Below are positions 1 to 10,707 of a stretch of DNA of 64,000 nucleotides, piece by piece. Each line of letters opens with the position of its first letter. The first letter of the stretch is position 1. The translations under genes and the position numbers were made by a program. The notes under the pieces are model-generated. The model did not search any database, was not told where the DNA came from, and saw only the letters and a program-made list of their open reading frames with translations. The stretch is from Haloplanus rubicundus (lineage in GTDB: Archaea > Halobacteriota > Halobacteria > Halobacteriales > Haloferacaceae), in contig NZ_CP031148.1 of the NCBI RefSeq assembly GCF_003342675.1, positions 868,001-932,000 on the forward strand, written 5' to 3'.

Positions 1-1
1 G

Positions 2-2134
2 TGGTACGCGCCCGGCGTGGTCGCCCAGTACGAGGTGTCGCCGGGCGTCGTGGCGACGATTCGGGACACCGAGACCGACGAGTTCGCCTACTCGATCCGT
101 GAACCCGGGCTCGGGCCGCGGGACTGCGAGGCGATGGATCGCATCCGCGACCACTTCCAGGTCGTCAACCGTCGCCGACCGCTGACGCGGGAGGGGACGG
201 CCGAACGCGCCGCCGCGGGCTTCGAGCCGAAGTACCGCCGGGCGCTCGACCGCCTGATCGACGCCTCGCCCGCCGCGTGGCGCCGTCTCACCTACCACGC
301 GCTCTGTGAGCTTCGCCTGCTGGGGGCGCCGACGCCGCTCGCGCTCGACGACCGGATCGAGGTGGTCGACGTGGGCCGCGACGACGACCGGGTGGTCGTC
401 CACACCGAGAACTACGCGCCCGCCCGCACCGACTTCGACGCCGACGCGCGCTTCGTCGACCGCGTGGCCGGCGAGCGCCTCCGACGCTACACCGTCGATT
501 TCGCGGGTTTCGACGTCGACGTGGTGATCTATCGGGAACACCTGCTGGGGAGCGACCAGTTCTCGACGAAGTACGCCGTCCTCGAACCGGACCTGCTCCC
601 CGGCGACGAGCAACTCATCGAGGAGTGCAAGGAGCGGGTCTGGGAGGCCAACGTCGAGGACGTGGTGGAGGACCGACACGCCTTCGTCCGCGAGCGTGCT
701 CGGGGCTTTCTCTCCCGACGCCTCACCGCCCGCAACACCCGCGCGTGGGTCGCGGCGACGAAGTACCGCCTGCTGACCGCGCTCGCGGAGTACGGCCTCG
801 CGGTCCCGCCGGTCGACAGCCGCTACGCCACCGACCGCCTCGACGACCTGGTCTACTACGTCCTCCGGGACTACGTGGGCCACGGCGTCCTCACGATTCC
901 GATCCGTGACTCGCATCTGGAGGACGTGGAGGCCAACCGCGTCGACGAACGCGTGAAGGTGATCCCGCGGGCCGACGAACTCCCCGTCGGCCGCGTCCCC
1001 ACGAACCTCGCGTTCGACGACGAGACGGCCTTCGTCAACGTCGTCACCCAACTCGCCGCGAGCGACGGGACGGAACTCAGCGCGAGTCGGCCGAGCGCGA
1101 AGGTGAACCTCGACCCGCCGGGCGTCGCGGAGACCATCCGCTGTGCCGTTGCCCTCCCCGTCATCTCCGAGGACGGACCCCACGTCTCCATCCGCAAGCA
1201 GGCCGCCGACGCCATGACGCCCGTCGACCTGATCGACCGCGACGCCATCTCGACGGAGCTCGTCACCCTGCTCTGGATGCTGTACGAGCGCCACGGCGTC
1301 GTCCTCTTCTCCGGGCCGACGGGGGTGGGGAAGACGACGCTCATGAACGCCCACATGCCCTTCGTCCCCTACGACGACCGCCCCGTCTCCATCGACGAGG
1401 GGAGCCGCGAAGTGCGACTCCCCCACGAGACGGGCATCTCCCTGACGACGCGGGACCACGAGAACGAGTACAAGCGCGTGACGATGGCGCGGCTGATGAC
1501 CGAGACGAATTATTTGAACCCCGACGTGGAGGTCATCGCGGAGATCAACACGCCCGCCTCCTTCGAGACGTTCGGCGAGACGCTCAACACCGGCCACGGT
1601 GTCATCGGCACCACCCACGCCGAGAACGTGGAGACGCTCATCAACCGCGTCGTCGAACAGGGACTCCCGACCTACCTCCTGCGGGAGATCGACCTCGTGG
1701 TCTTCCCCCACCACGTCGACGGCGACCGGTACGTCGCGGAGGCGGTCGAACTCCTGAGCGAGTCCGAGTACGAGGCCCTCGACCCCGGCACGCTCCCCTC
1801 GGGGAGCGTCGAGAAGGGCGGTCGGACCCTCTACTGGAACGTCGTCGCCCGCCGCGACACCGACGGAGCGTTCAGCCTCGACTACGCCCACCCCCACCTC
1901 GACGACGGCCACCGCGCCCTCGGTTTCCGGCTCTTTCACCGCCTCGCCGACGCCACCGACCGCGACGTCGAGGTCGTCGAGGAGGAGTTCCACCGGAAAC
2001 ACCGGTACGTGCAGTATCTGGTGCAGGAGGGCGTCTCCGACTTCGACGACCTGTTCGCGTTCGTCTCGGATCTGCGCACCGACGAGGCGGCGACGGTCGA
2101 ACGGGCACGAAGCGAGACGGCGGGGGACGACTGA
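2..2134 (+). CDS. Type II/IV secretion system (pilus/Tad-type) ATPase, 5'-partial
   Basis: The reading frame is open to the left edge, so the true start lies outside the window; 710 residues are visible. It is a VirB11/GspE/PilB-family ATPase that would power assembly of a type IV pilus-like machine at the cytoplasmic face. A Walker A loop (GPTGVGKTT) lies near nt 1314-1340, followed by an acidic Walker B-like segment (VEVIAEINTP) and a GTTHAENVETLINR stretch with the conserved His. The long N-terminal region and the C-terminal tail (FHRKHRYVQYLVQEG) match haloarchaeal members of the family that are normally followed directly by a TadC/PilC gene. Here the next gene is a convergent halorhodopsin, 3 nt away; the likely TadC partner is at 35.2 kb. 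The family assignment is firm, the substrate unknown. Confidence 0.9.
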   Translation, partial: WYAPGVVAQYEVSPGVVATIRDTETDEFAYSIREPGLGPRDCEAMDRIRDHFQVVNRRRPLTREGTAERAAAGFEPKYRRALDRLIDASPAAWRRLTYHALCELRLLGAPTPLALDDRIEVVDVGRDDDRVVVHTENYAPARTDFDADARFVDRVAGERLRRYTVDFAGFDVDVVIYREHLLGSDQFSTKYAVLEPDLLPGDEQLIEECKERVWEANVEDVVEDRHAFVRERARGFLSRRLTARNTRAWVAATKYRLLTALAEYGLAVPPVDSRYATDRLDDLVYYVLRDYVGHGVLTIPIRDSHLEDVEANRVDERVKVIPRADELPVGRVPTNLAFDDETAFVNVVTQLAASDGTELSASRPSAKVNLDPPGVAETIRCAVALPVISEDGPHVSIRKQAADAMTPVDLIDRDAISTELVTLLWMLYERHGVVLFSGPTGVGKTTLMNAHMPFVPYDDRPVSIDEGSREVRLPHETGISLTTRDHENEYKRVTMARLMTETNYLNPDVEVIAEINTPASFETFGETLNTGHGVIGTTHAENVETLINRVVEQGLPTYLLREIDLVVFPHHVDGDRYVAEAVELLSESEYEALDPGTLPSGSVEKGGRTLYWNVVARRDTDGAFSLDYAHPHLDDGHRALGFRLFHRLADATDRDVEVVEEEFHRKHRYVQYLVQEGVSDFDDLFAFVSDLRTDEAATVERARSETAGDD

Positions 2135-2137
2135 TGC

Positions 2138-2968
2138 TCAGTCGTCGCCCGGCGCGGCCCCACCGAACGCCCCCCGTGCCGTCGCCACAACGCCCTCGTT
2201 GTCTGCCACCCATCGCAGGAGCAGGAACGAGAACACGTACTTCGCGAACACGTCGAGGATCGAATAGCCCCACGAGGTGATCCCGACCGACCCGACGAGC
2301 GCCAGCCCCTCGACGCCGACGGCCCAGATGATCGGGTAGCCGAGCCAGAGCACGACGGTTAGCGCCCGGAGCGTATCGAAAATGTCGTCGGTGCCGGCGG
2401 CCGTCGCCGACGCCGCCCACTCGGTCAGCAGCGCGTAGAGGACGACCAGGAAGAACGTACAGCTGACGGCGTAGAATGCCCAGCGGAACAGGTACGACGA
2501 GGTAGTCAGCGCCGCGGCGAGCCCCGTCACACACATCGCGATGTCCGCGGCGATGACGGTGAGCAGGCTCCCGGCATCGACGTCGGCGACGAGGCCGAGC
2601 GCGAGGAGGATCATCGGCGTCGACAGCGTCCACGTCAGATACCGGCCCCACTGGCTCATCACTTCCTCGCCGGCGAGGGCGTGCCCCGCAGGCATCTCGA
2701 CGAACCCGACCGTCAGGCCGGAGAGCAAGGCGAGGTAACTCGAGATGGAGACCAGCGGGATCATCAGCGTCGCTCCCCAGACGAGCTTCGCGCGCTCGCT
2801 CGTCACGTTCCGACCCATGTAGACGAAGAGGAGAATCGAGAGGCCGGCCAGTGCGACGTTGACCCACAGCGACGAACTGAGCAGCGGGTCGTTTTGCACC
2901 GCCGACAGGGCATCGGCCTGCGTCTGTAGCGGTACGCCGAGTCCGCGCACGAGCAGTGAACTGTGCAT
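2138..2968 (-). CDS. hop: Halorhodopsin, light-driven chloride pump
   Basis: A 276-residue seven-helix microbial rhodopsin. Helix C reads RYLTWTLSTPMILLALG: Arg109 is kept, while the bacteriorhodopsin proton acceptor and donor positions are Thr112 and Ala123, with Ser116 between; this T-S-A pattern is the halorhodopsin signature for inward chloride transport. The retinal Schiff-base lysine is Lys243 in helix G (DVFAKYVFSF). The segments GYPIIWAVGVEG and TSWGYSILD are also typical of halorhodopsin. The start ATG at 2968 is chosen because the upstream in-frame extension runs into AT-rich promoter sequence. The gene converges on the secretion ATPase with a 3-nt gap. A retinal-forming candidate (carotenoid oxygenase) is at 56.8 kb. 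Anion selectivity is inferred from the motif. Confidence 0.96.
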   Translation of the reverse strand: MHSSLLVRGLGVPLQTQADALSAVQNDPLLSSSLWVNVALAGLSILLFVYMGRNVTSERAKLVWGATLMIPLVSISSYLALLSGLTVGFVEMPAGHALAGEEVMSQWGRYLTWTLSTPMILLALGLVADVDAGSLLTVIAADIAMCVTGLAAALTTSSYLFRWAFYAVSCTFFLVVLYALLTEWAASATAAGTDDIFDTLRALTVVLWLGYPIIWAVGVEGLALVGSVGITSWGYSILDVFAKYVFSFLLLRWVADNEGVVATARGAFGGAAPGDD

Positions 2969-3010
2969 ACCGCCGTCGTTGATTCCGAACGCACAAATAT
3001 GTGCCTCAAT

Positions 3011-3026
3011 CGATACTATTTTATTA
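3011..3026 (-). promoter_or_regulatory. AT-rich promoter of halorhodopsin gene
   Basis: On the minus strand this reads aataaaatagtatcg, a TATA-like block in an otherwise GC-rich region. It lies about 45-55 nt upstream of the ATG at 2968, which would give a leader of roughly 25 nt. No clear upstream repeat (such as a Bat-type UAS) was recognised. Confidence 0.5.
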
Positions 3027-3164
3027 TCCTTTTCAATTCTGGGGGCGAAAAACACCATATACAGTCTATTTTATTCGCGATATCCGGCCGAACCGTCCGT
3101 TGACTCGACCGGTCGCCGGCACTCGGGTCGGTCGTGACACTCGCGGAATGGTTTTACGGAAGTA

Positions 3165-4626
<1,462 letters not shown>

Positions 4627-4647
4627 GCGTCCAGTCCTCAGCGACAT

Positions 4648-4830
4648 ATGGGTGACGTGACCATGTGTCATCATCACGAGCGCACGTCTTGGTGGACCGA
4701 ACGAGTCGAGGACGACGAACCGGTCGACGCCGCGGACGACGACTGGACGCCCGAGGGGTTCGAGGAGGAACGCGACGTCGAGGTGGAACTCGTCACCGAC
4801 GGCGGTGACGGCGACGACGGCGACGCGTAG
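4648..4830 (+). CDS. Small acidic haloarchaeal protein with Cys-His-His start
   Basis: Sixty residues from the ATG at 4648, or 55 from the ATG at 4663. The shorter form begins MCHHHERTSWW and continues as a very acidic tail (DDEPVDAADDDWTPEGFEEE). Similar short haloarchaeal proteins start with a Cys-His-His cluster, so this is probably a real gene of unknown role. It begins about 20 nt after the right end of the IS1341-type element, so the insertion may have replaced or displaced its promoter. Confidence 0.6.
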   Translation: MGDVTMCHHHERTSWWTERVEDDEPVDAADDDWTPEGFEEERDVEVELVTDGGDGDDGDA

Positions 4831-4945
4831 TTCGCGCCGAGACCACGTCCCGGCGCTCGGTCAGCTATTTTTCGACGGTCGCGCCGTAGCCTCTTCCGTC
4901 GGGTCTGGTGTCGACGGCGACGACCGTCACGGGGGCTGGATGGCG

Positions 4946-6223
4946 CTACCCCTGCCAGACCCGGACGCCGTCGGCCGTCCCAGCGCCCACCGCGAGCCGA
5001 CCGTCGTCGAGTGCGACGCCGGCCACGTTCGTCCGGAGTTCGCCACCGAGCGGGAGCGTCCAGGCTCGCTCGGCATCCCGCCCCGTCCGCCGCACCGCCG
5101 CCAGCGTCCGGCGGTCGGCCGTCGGCACCAGCAGTTCCGGCCGCCCGTCCCCGTCCAGATCCGCGGCCAACCCCCCGTCCACGTTCCGCGAGCCGTACGT
5201 GTGGCTGGCGTACCCCTCGTGGGTCGCCGTCACGCTCAGGCCGTCGTCGAGGCGGTAGAACTCCACCGTCCGGTCGACGTGTGGCTTCCTGACGACGGCC
5301 AGTTCCGGCCGTCCGTCCGGCCCGAACGGCGCGACACAGAGCTGATGGCGCCAGCCGGGACCGTAGACGGGACCGGTCGCGAGTTCGGTGCCCTCGGCGT
5401 CGTACACCCTGATGCGCGCGCCGTCGGCCGAATCCGCGACGGTGGTCACGATCTCGTCGTCGCCGTCGCCGTCGAGGTCGGCCACCAGCGGCGACAGCCC
5501 CTCGAAGACCGTCGGCGCGTCGAGCGTCACCGCCGCCTCGATCCGACCGTCCACGGCGTCGATCAGGAGCAACCGACTCCCCTCGACGGTGTCCCCCAGC
5601 GCGCCGTGGGCGTAGCGGGTCGTCCGCCCGCCGTAGAGGGCGTAGCGACCGTCCGCGACCCGCACAAGACGACCGTCCGTCGGGGCGTCGGCGTCGAGTC
5701 GGGTCGGCGTCCCGTCCCGCCGGACGACGATGTCGCCGTTCGTGGCCACGTACAGCACGCCCCCGTCGACCACGACCGGATGCGTGTGAGCGGCGCAGTC
5801 GGTCGGCGCGTCGACGACGCCGAACGCCCCGTCGGCCGCGTACGCCAGCGGCGGCGTCGAGACGCGACCGTGGGTCGCGACCGTCTCGCTGGTCCCGTCG
5901 CCGACCCGGTGGGTCGTCGCCCGCTCCGCCGCCGTCACGACCGTCCAGTAACTCGTCGCACCCGGGCCACGGAACGCGAGGACCCACGCCGGTCGGCCGT
6001 CGACGCCGAGGTCAACCGGGCGCGCGTCGTCGACGGCGCCGGCACCGCCGACGACGCGGTTCCCGCCGGATTGGAGGTGCGTGAACGCGTATCGCGCTCC
6101 CCGTGGGGGCGGCGCCGGCGTCCCAGTCGGTCCCTCGGTGGTCGTCGACGCCGGCGAGCCGGCGCATCCACCGAGTCCGGCTGCCGACGCGGCCGCCGCC
6201 AGTAGCGTCCGTCGGTGCCACAT
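4946..6223 (-). CDS. Secreted lipoprotein with FG-GAP/VCBS-like repeats
   Basis: 425 residues. The N-terminus (RRTLLAAAASAAGLGGC) is a signal peptide ending in a lipobox with Cys20, preceded by twin arginines, so export by Tat and lipid anchoring outside the cell are likely. The mature protein is a repetitive beta structure; two segments (VADLDGDGDDEIVTT and AADLDGDGRPELLVPT) are FG-GAP-type calcium-binding loops with the DxDGDG pattern, which suggests a beta-propeller. No catalytic motif is seen. A role in surface binding or sensing is only a guess. The ATG at 6223 directly precedes the signal peptide. Confidence 0.82.
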   Translation of the reverse strand: MWHRRTLLAAAASAAGLGGCAGSPASTTTEGPTGTPAPPPRGARYAFTHLQSGGNRVVGGAGAVDDARPVDLGVDGRPAWVLAFRGPGATSYWTVVTAAERATTHRVGDGTSETVATHGRVSTPPLAYAADGAFGVVDAPTDCAAHTHPVVVDGGVLYVATNGDIVVRRDGTPTRLDADAPTDGRLVRVADGRYALYGGRTTRYAHGALGDTVEGSRLLLIDAVDGRIEAAVTLDAPTVFEGLSPLVADLDGDGDDEIVTTVADSADGARIRVYDAEGTELATGPVYGPGWRHQLCVAPFGPDGRPELAVVRKPHVDRTVEFYRLDDGLSVTATHEGYASHTYGSRNVDGGLAADLDGDGRPELLVPTADRRTLAAVRRTGRDAERAWTLPLGGELRTNVAGVALDDGRLAVGAGTADGVRVWQG

Positions 6224-6265
6224 CGACCACGGCTACGTGTCGCGGCTCAAAAACGCCGCGGCCGG

Positions 6266-6775
6266 TCAGCCGTCCGCGTCGACGGGCGCGTCGTCGCCCG
6301 CGCTCCGGCCCAGCCGTCCCCCTGCCGTCTCGGCCCGCCCGGACGCGGGGACCACCTCGCCGACCTCCCCCAGTCCCGTCGGCGGCATGTTGTTGTAGAC
6401 GGCCTCGTACTCGCCGTCCCTGACGAGGAACGTCTCGTGCCAGATGCCCACGTCGCCGCCCTCGCCGACCCGGCGGTTGAACGCCTTCCACGCCGGCAGG
6501 TGTTCGCCCTCCGTGTCGCGGGCGTACGACTCCAGCGCCTCGAAGGACTCCCAATACTGGACCAGCAGGGGCGCACGGAGGCCGAGCCACGTCCGGGTTT
6601 CGAGCAGACCGCGCTCGGAGTCAGCGTCGAGTTCGCGGAGCATCCGCGGCATGGCGAGGAAGACGGGGAGCCACTTGTGCACCTTCCACCACGAGTTGAT
6701 GCGCATCCCGATCAGGAAGACGACGAACTCGCCGTCGACCCGTGCGGTGACGCGCTCGGGGACGATCCCGGACAT
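6266..6775 (-). CDS. DUF4188-type (antibiotic monooxygenase-like fold) protein
   Basis: 169 residues starting at the ATG at 6775. The sequence contains [28 protein letters not shown] followed later by [14 protein letters not shown] and [21 protein letters not shown], the pattern of the DUF4188 / fluoride-monooxygenase-like dimeric alpha+beta barrel family. The family has no agreed physiological role; some relatives act on phenylacetaldoxime. It lies downstream of, and separate from, its divergent neighbour at 6863. No cofactor motif is visible. Confidence 0.75.
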   Translation of the reverse strand: MSGIVPERVTARVDGEFVVFLIGMRINSWWKVHKWLPVFLAMPRMLRELDADSERGLLETRTWLGLRAPLLVQYWESFEALESYARDTEGEHLPAWKAFNRRVGEGGDVGIWHETFLVRDGEYEAVYNNMPPTGLGEVGEVVPASGRAETAGGRLGRSAGDDAPVDADG

Positions 6776-6862
6776 ACTGTATCGCCGACACGTAGCACGG
6801 CCGCCCGGATAACCGTTCCCCGGGGGCGACGGGCTTGTGTCGATCCGGTCCTGTGGCGTGGT

Positions 6863-7636
6863 ATGGACACCGACGCCGACGCCCGCGTCGCGGCGGGCGT
6901 CACCGCCCTGTCGGAGCGGAGCACGGAGCGTGCGGGCGACGAGTTCACGCGGGCGGCCTGGCTGTCGCTCGCCGACCCGCGCTCCGACGAGGAGCTGTCG
7001 CCGTTCGCCGACGAGGACCGGGGCTGGGTCGGCGAGGGGCTCCGGTGGCTCGTCGTCGCCGCCGTTTCCTACCGCGTCGCCGGCCGCGAGGCCCGCGCCT
7101 CGCGACGGGGCGTCGAGGGCATCGCCGTCGCGCGCGACCTGCAAACGACGCGCTCCCACCCCGCACAGCGGGCCTGCCTCGACGAGTTCGTCGCCGACTT
7201 CCGCGTCGCGGCCGGGATGGACGACGCCGACGCGGCCTACCGCACCGCCGCGGACGCCTACCGCGAGGCCGGCGACGCGGTCGACGACCCGCACCGACTG
7301 GCGACGAGCCCCCTGTTCCGCGCCGCGGCCGCGCCGATCGAGCAGGTCGCGCGGGGCCCGGCAAACGGCGAGATCGCGGTCGAGTGGGACGACCTCCACG
7401 GTTCCGACCCGTCCGATCCCGGCGCCTTCCTCGCCCGACGGGCGACGTACAAACGCCAGCGGTTCCCGTCGCTGCTCGACCGCGTCGTCGACGCCGGTCG
7501 CCTCGCGGCCCCCCGCGGCACCACCGAGTACGGCAACGACAGTTTCCGGTGTCCGGACTGTGATTCGACTGACGTGAACTGGATCGCCGGGCGGACGCTC
7601 TGTCTGCGGTGTTCGGCGCCGATGGCGCGAGCTTAG
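6863..7636 (+). CDS. Haloarchaeal conserved protein with C-terminal zinc ribbon
   Basis: 257 residues from the ATG at 6863. The first 210 residues are alpha-helical and acidic without a recognised domain. The C-terminus has a CxxC...CxxC pair ([27 protein letters not shown]), which should bind zinc. Function unknown; similar architecture occurs as conserved hypothetical proteins in haloarchaea. The stop codon overlaps the stop of the convergent methyltransferase gene by 4 nt. Confidence 0.75.
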   Translation: MDTDADARVAAGVTALSERSTERAGDEFTRAAWLSLADPRSDEELSPFADEDRGWVGEGLRWLVVAAVSYRVAGREARASRRGVEGIAVARDLQTTRSHPAQRACLDEFVADFRVAAGMDDADAAYRTAADAYREAGDAVDDPHRLATSPLFRAAAAPIEQVARGPANGEIAVEWDDLHGSDPSDPGAFLARRATYKRQRFPSLLDRVVDAGRLAAPRGTTEYGNDSFRCPDCDSTDVNWIAGRTLCLRCSAPMARA

Positions 7637-8226
7637 CGCGTCGCGAACACGAACTCCGTGCTGCTGCCGAGAGGATCGCTCGCCGTCTCCGTCCGGAGGC
7701 CGGTAAAGCCCGCCTCGCGGAGCTGGGCCAGCGTCCGCTCCCGTCCCGGCGCCGAGAAGAACATCCGCCCACCCATCCACCCCTCGCGGACGGTTTCGAA
7801 CCGCCCGCCCGGCAGGGTCATCAGGAGCCGGCCGTCCGGCCGGAGGACGCGGGCGAACTCCCGGTACACCTCGGGGTGGGACTCGCGGGGGACGTGAAAG
7901 ACGGCGTGGTAGGCGGTCACGGCGTCGACGCTCCCGTCGGCCAGCGGGATGGCGGTCATGTCGGCCTGTACCAGCCGCGCGTCCGGCACCGTCTCCCGGG
8001 CGAGTTCCAGCCCGCGCCGCGACACGTCGAGGCCGACGCTCCCCGCCGGCAGGTTCGCGAGCGTCCGCGCCCCGTCGCCACAGCCGGCGTCGAGGACCGT
8101 CGGCTCGGCCGGTAGCTCGGCGAGCAGGTCGTCGATCAGTGCGGCGTCGGAGCCGGTCGGGTCGCGCCGGCGGGCGTACGTCTCCGAGATGGCGTCCCAC
8201 GCCCGCCGAATCTCGTGTCGGTCCAT
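7633..8226 (-). CDS. Class I SAM-dependent methyltransferase
   Basis: 197 residues. Motif I is [13 protein letters not shown] (about residues 44-56), followed by [38 protein letters not shown] and [15 protein letters not shown], the order of a UbiE/COQ5-like Methyltransf_11 domain. The substrate cannot be told; the domain fills nearly the whole protein. Convergent with the zinc-ribbon gene. Nothing nearby suggests a pathway. Confidence 0.88.
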   Translation of the reverse strand: MDRHEIRRAWDAISETYARRRDPTGSDAALIDDLLAELPAEPTVLDAGCGDGARTLANLPAGSVGLDVSRRGLELARETVPDARLVQADMTAIPLADGSVDAVTAYHAVFHVPRESHPEVYREFARVLRPDGRLLMTLPGGRFETVREGWMGGRMFFSAPGRERTLAQLREAGFTGLRTETASDPLGSSTEFVFATR

Positions 8227-8315
8227 ACCGGTGCTGTGGGGTCGGATCGAGGTAGTCCTGCCGCCGCGACGGCGCCTTCGCGATGAATTAAGGGTCTCCC
8301 GGCGGACTGTCTGGT

Positions 8316-9452
8316 ATGCGAAGCTACACGATCACCGAGATCTGGGACATCCCCATTCGAGTCAACACCTCTCTTCTGATCTTCCTCCCGATTCTCGCGT
8401 GGCTGATCGGCAGCGGTCAGCAGATCGAACTGTACGCGGGACTCATCGGCGGCCTGACGGGCGCCGACTTCGATCTCGCCGTGCTCCGGGCCGGATCGAC
8501 GCCGTGGCTCGTCGGGTTGCTGGCGGCGGTCGGCCTGTTCGTCAGCGTCACGATCCACGAACTCGGCCACTCGTGGGTGGCGATGCGCTACGGCCTCGAA
8601 ATCGAGTCGATCACGCTCTGGATCCTCGGTGGGCTGGCGGCGCTGAAGACGTTCCCGAAGGAGTGGAACCGGGAGTTCTGGATCGCCATCGCCGGGCCGA
8701 TCACGAGCGTCCTCGTCGCGGTCGGCTGTTACGGCGCCGTTCTCGTCGCCCCGAACTCGCTGCAGGTGCCGCGGTTCGTCCTCGGCTGGCTCGCGATCAC
8801 GAATCTCGTCCTCGCGGGCTTCAACCTCCTCCCCGCCTTCCCGATGGACGGCGGCCGCATCCTGCGTGCGCTCCTCGCGCGCACCCGCCCATACGGGGTC
8901 GCGACACGTCTCGCCGCCCGCGTGGGCGTTCTCTTCGCTTTCCTCTTTGCCATCGTCGCCGTGCTCAACTTCCAGATTATCCTCCTCCTGCTCGCCTTCT
9001 TCATCTACGGCGCCGCGACGACCGAGTCGAAGGCGGTCCTGCTGGACGAACTCCTCGAAGGGATCACGGTGAACGACATCATGACGCGGGAGCCGGCGAC
9101 CGTCGCCGCGTCGACGACCGTCGACGCGTTCGGTTCGCAGATGCTCCGGGACCGCCAGCCGATCCATCTCGTCGTCGACGAATCGGGGACACCCGTCGGC
9201 GTCGTGACGCTCGACGACCTGAAGCGGGCACGGCGTGCGGACCGCGACGCGACCGTCGGCGACATCGTCCGGGACGTGCCGCGGGTCGATCCGGACGCCG
9301 ACGCCTTCGACACGCTCGTGGAGTTACAGGGTGCGGGCGGCCTCGACGCCATCGTCCAGCGGGACGGCGAACTCCTCGGCGTGCTCTCGGAGGCCGACTA
9401 CGCCCACGCGATGACGATACAGCGGGGGTTCCGGAGCGCCGTGACGGGGTAA
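8316..9452 (+). CDS. Site-2 protease family (M50) membrane metalloprotease with CBS domains
   Basis: 378 residues. Several transmembrane helices surround the zinc site: HELGH near residue 79 supplies two His and the Glu, and NLLPAFPMDGG near residue 171 supplies the conserved Asp. The C-terminal third (from about residue 250, starting VNDIMTREPATV) is a pair of CBS motifs, which usually bind adenine nucleotides and may gate the protease. Members cleave transmembrane segments of substrates inside the membrane, often to release regulators; the substrate here is unknown. The reading frame ends 9 nt before the truncated kinase on the opposite strand. Confidence 0.93.
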   Translation: MRSYTITEIWDIPIRVNTSLLIFLPILAWLIGSGQQIELYAGLIGGLTGADFDLAVLRAGSTPWLVGLLAAVGLFVSVTIHELGHSWVAMRYGLEIESITLWILGGLAALKTFPKEWNREFWIAIAGPITSVLVAVGCYGAVLVAPNSLQVPRFVLGWLAITNLVLAGFNLLPAFPMDGGRILRALLARTRPYGVATRLAARVGVLFAFLFAIVAVLNFQIILLLLAFFIYGAATTESKAVLLDELLEGITVNDIMTREPATVAASTTVDAFGSQMLRDRQPIHLVVDESGTPVGVVTLDDLKRARRADRDATVGDIVRDVPRVDPDADAFDTLVELQGAGGLDAIVQRDGELLGVLSEADYAHAMTIQRGFRSAVTG

Positions 9453-9461
9453 TCCGAGCCG

Positions 9462-10130
9462 TCAGAGCCCGACCGGAATCCGGACGGTGACCGTCGTCCC
9501 TTCGTCGTCGCTCTCGAACGCTATCTCGCCGCCGAGTTCGTCCACGCCCCACTTGGCGATCAGCAGCCCGATGCCAGTCGTGTGTTCGAGCTGTGTCGCG
9601 GTCCCCTCGATCACCGGCTCGAACTCGTCGCGCGGGATGCCGGGGCCGGCGTCGTGAACCGCGATGTCGACGCCCCCGTCCGCAGTCTCCGTCGTCGTCA
9701 GACACACCGGCGAGGCGCCGTGTTCGAGTGCGTTCTCGACCAACTGCTCGATCACCAACCGGAGCAGCGCCCGGTTGGTGTCGACAGTCACCGGATCGAG
9801 CGCCGTCCGAACTTCTGGCGCGTCGTCGGCCTCGGCCACCTCGCGTGCGATCCGTTCGAGAAGCTCGGCGACCGCGACCGTCTCCGTCCGATCTTGCTCC
9901 CGCAGGTGGTCGAACTCACGAACCCGTTCGACGATGTCGTCGATGCGTTCGCTCGCCGCCAACACGCCGTCGGCGAACTCCTCGATCCGGTCGTCGGTCG
10001 CGAGTCGCCGGATTTCACTCGTCAGGCCGTCGATGATGGTGAGTTTGTTGCGGAGGTTGTGCCGCATCACCCGGTTGTACACGTCGACCCGCCGCTGGTG
10101 TTCGAGCAGTTCGGTGACACAGGCCGATAG
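9462..10130 (-). pseudogene. Sensor histidine kinase C-terminal fragment cut by IS200/IS605 element
   Basis: About 220 codons remain. The frame contains the H box (VMRHNLRNKLTIIDG), an N box (IEQLVENALEHG), G1 (DAGPGIP) and G2 (TGIGLLIAKWG), so the dimerisation and ATPase parts are intact. Upstream the frame still reads a kinase linker (VTELLEHQRRVDVYNRV) until about 10130, where it meets the left end of the transposable element. No sensor domain, start codon or promoter is left; the DNA beyond the far end of the element does not continue the kinase. A GTG at 10082 could start a 206-residue fragment, but this is more likely a pseudogene produced by insertion plus loss of flanking DNA. Confidence 0.85.
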
Positions 10131-10262
10131 CGCATACCTCCGTCTTCAGGCGGAGGTCAAGCGATAGGCATAGTGCGTCAATCCACGAGCCCCCGCTCTT
10201 ACTGGATTTCCCACGCTTCACCGAGGGAATTAAGACGCTGACGAATATAGTGTGTAACACGG

Positions 10263-10646
10263 ATGAAGACCACACGGCACGCGACCTACAACCTCAACTA
10301 CCACATAGTGTGGTTGCCGAAGTACCGCCAGTCGGTACTCGTCAACGAGGTCGCCGACCGTGTGCGAACCATCCTCCAGGAAATCGCCGACGACAAGGGA
10401 TTAGAGATAATCGACCTGACCGTTCAACCCGACCACATCCACCTGTTCGTCAGTAGCCCTCCGAAACACGCCCCCTCCCTTCTCGCTAACTGGTTCAAGG
10501 GTATCTCCTCGCGGAAATACAACCACCGCTACGCCGACAACGAGGGCGAGAAGATTCGATGGGCACGGGGCTACTACGCAGGAACGGCGGGCCACGTTTC
10601 CAGCGAAACGGTGCAAGACTACATTCAGCGTCAACAGAACTCATGA
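10263..10646 (+). CDS. tnpA: IS200/IS605 family Y1 transposase TnpA
   Basis: 127 residues, normal length for the family. The HUH motif is PDHIHLF (His and His around residues 58-60) and the catalytic tyrosine is in VQDYIQRQ near the C-terminus. The N-terminal HIVWLPKYR is the standard start of the Transposase_17 domain. It should cut and rejoin single-stranded element DNA using the end hairpins. All key residues are present, so the element may be active. An AT-rich block (aatatag) lies about 20 nt upstream. It precedes tnpB by 61 nt. Confidence 0.96.
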   Translation: MKTTRHATYNLNYHIVWLPKYRQSVLVNEVADRVRTILQEIADDKGLEIIDLTVQPDHIHLFVSSPPKHAPSLLANWFKGISSRKYNHRYADNEGEKIRWARGYYAGTAGHVSSETVQDYIQRQQNS

Positions 10647-10707
10647 GTTCTGTTTGGCACAAGAGAAACGCACCGCATTTCTCGGGACGTCACGAGGAAG
10701 GTGACCC

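Noticed and set aside
2138-2968. Bacteriorhodopsin or sensory rhodopsin
   Set aside because: The proton acceptor and donor Asp positions are Thr and Ala, and the motif and helix sequences are those of halorhodopsin; no transducer gene is adjacent.
4674-5987. Long open frames antisense or out of frame to GC-rich genes, Arg-rich
   Set aside because: They follow from high GC3 of the real genes, give basic Arg/Pro-rich proteins unlike the acidic haloarchaeal proteome, and overlap well-supported genes.
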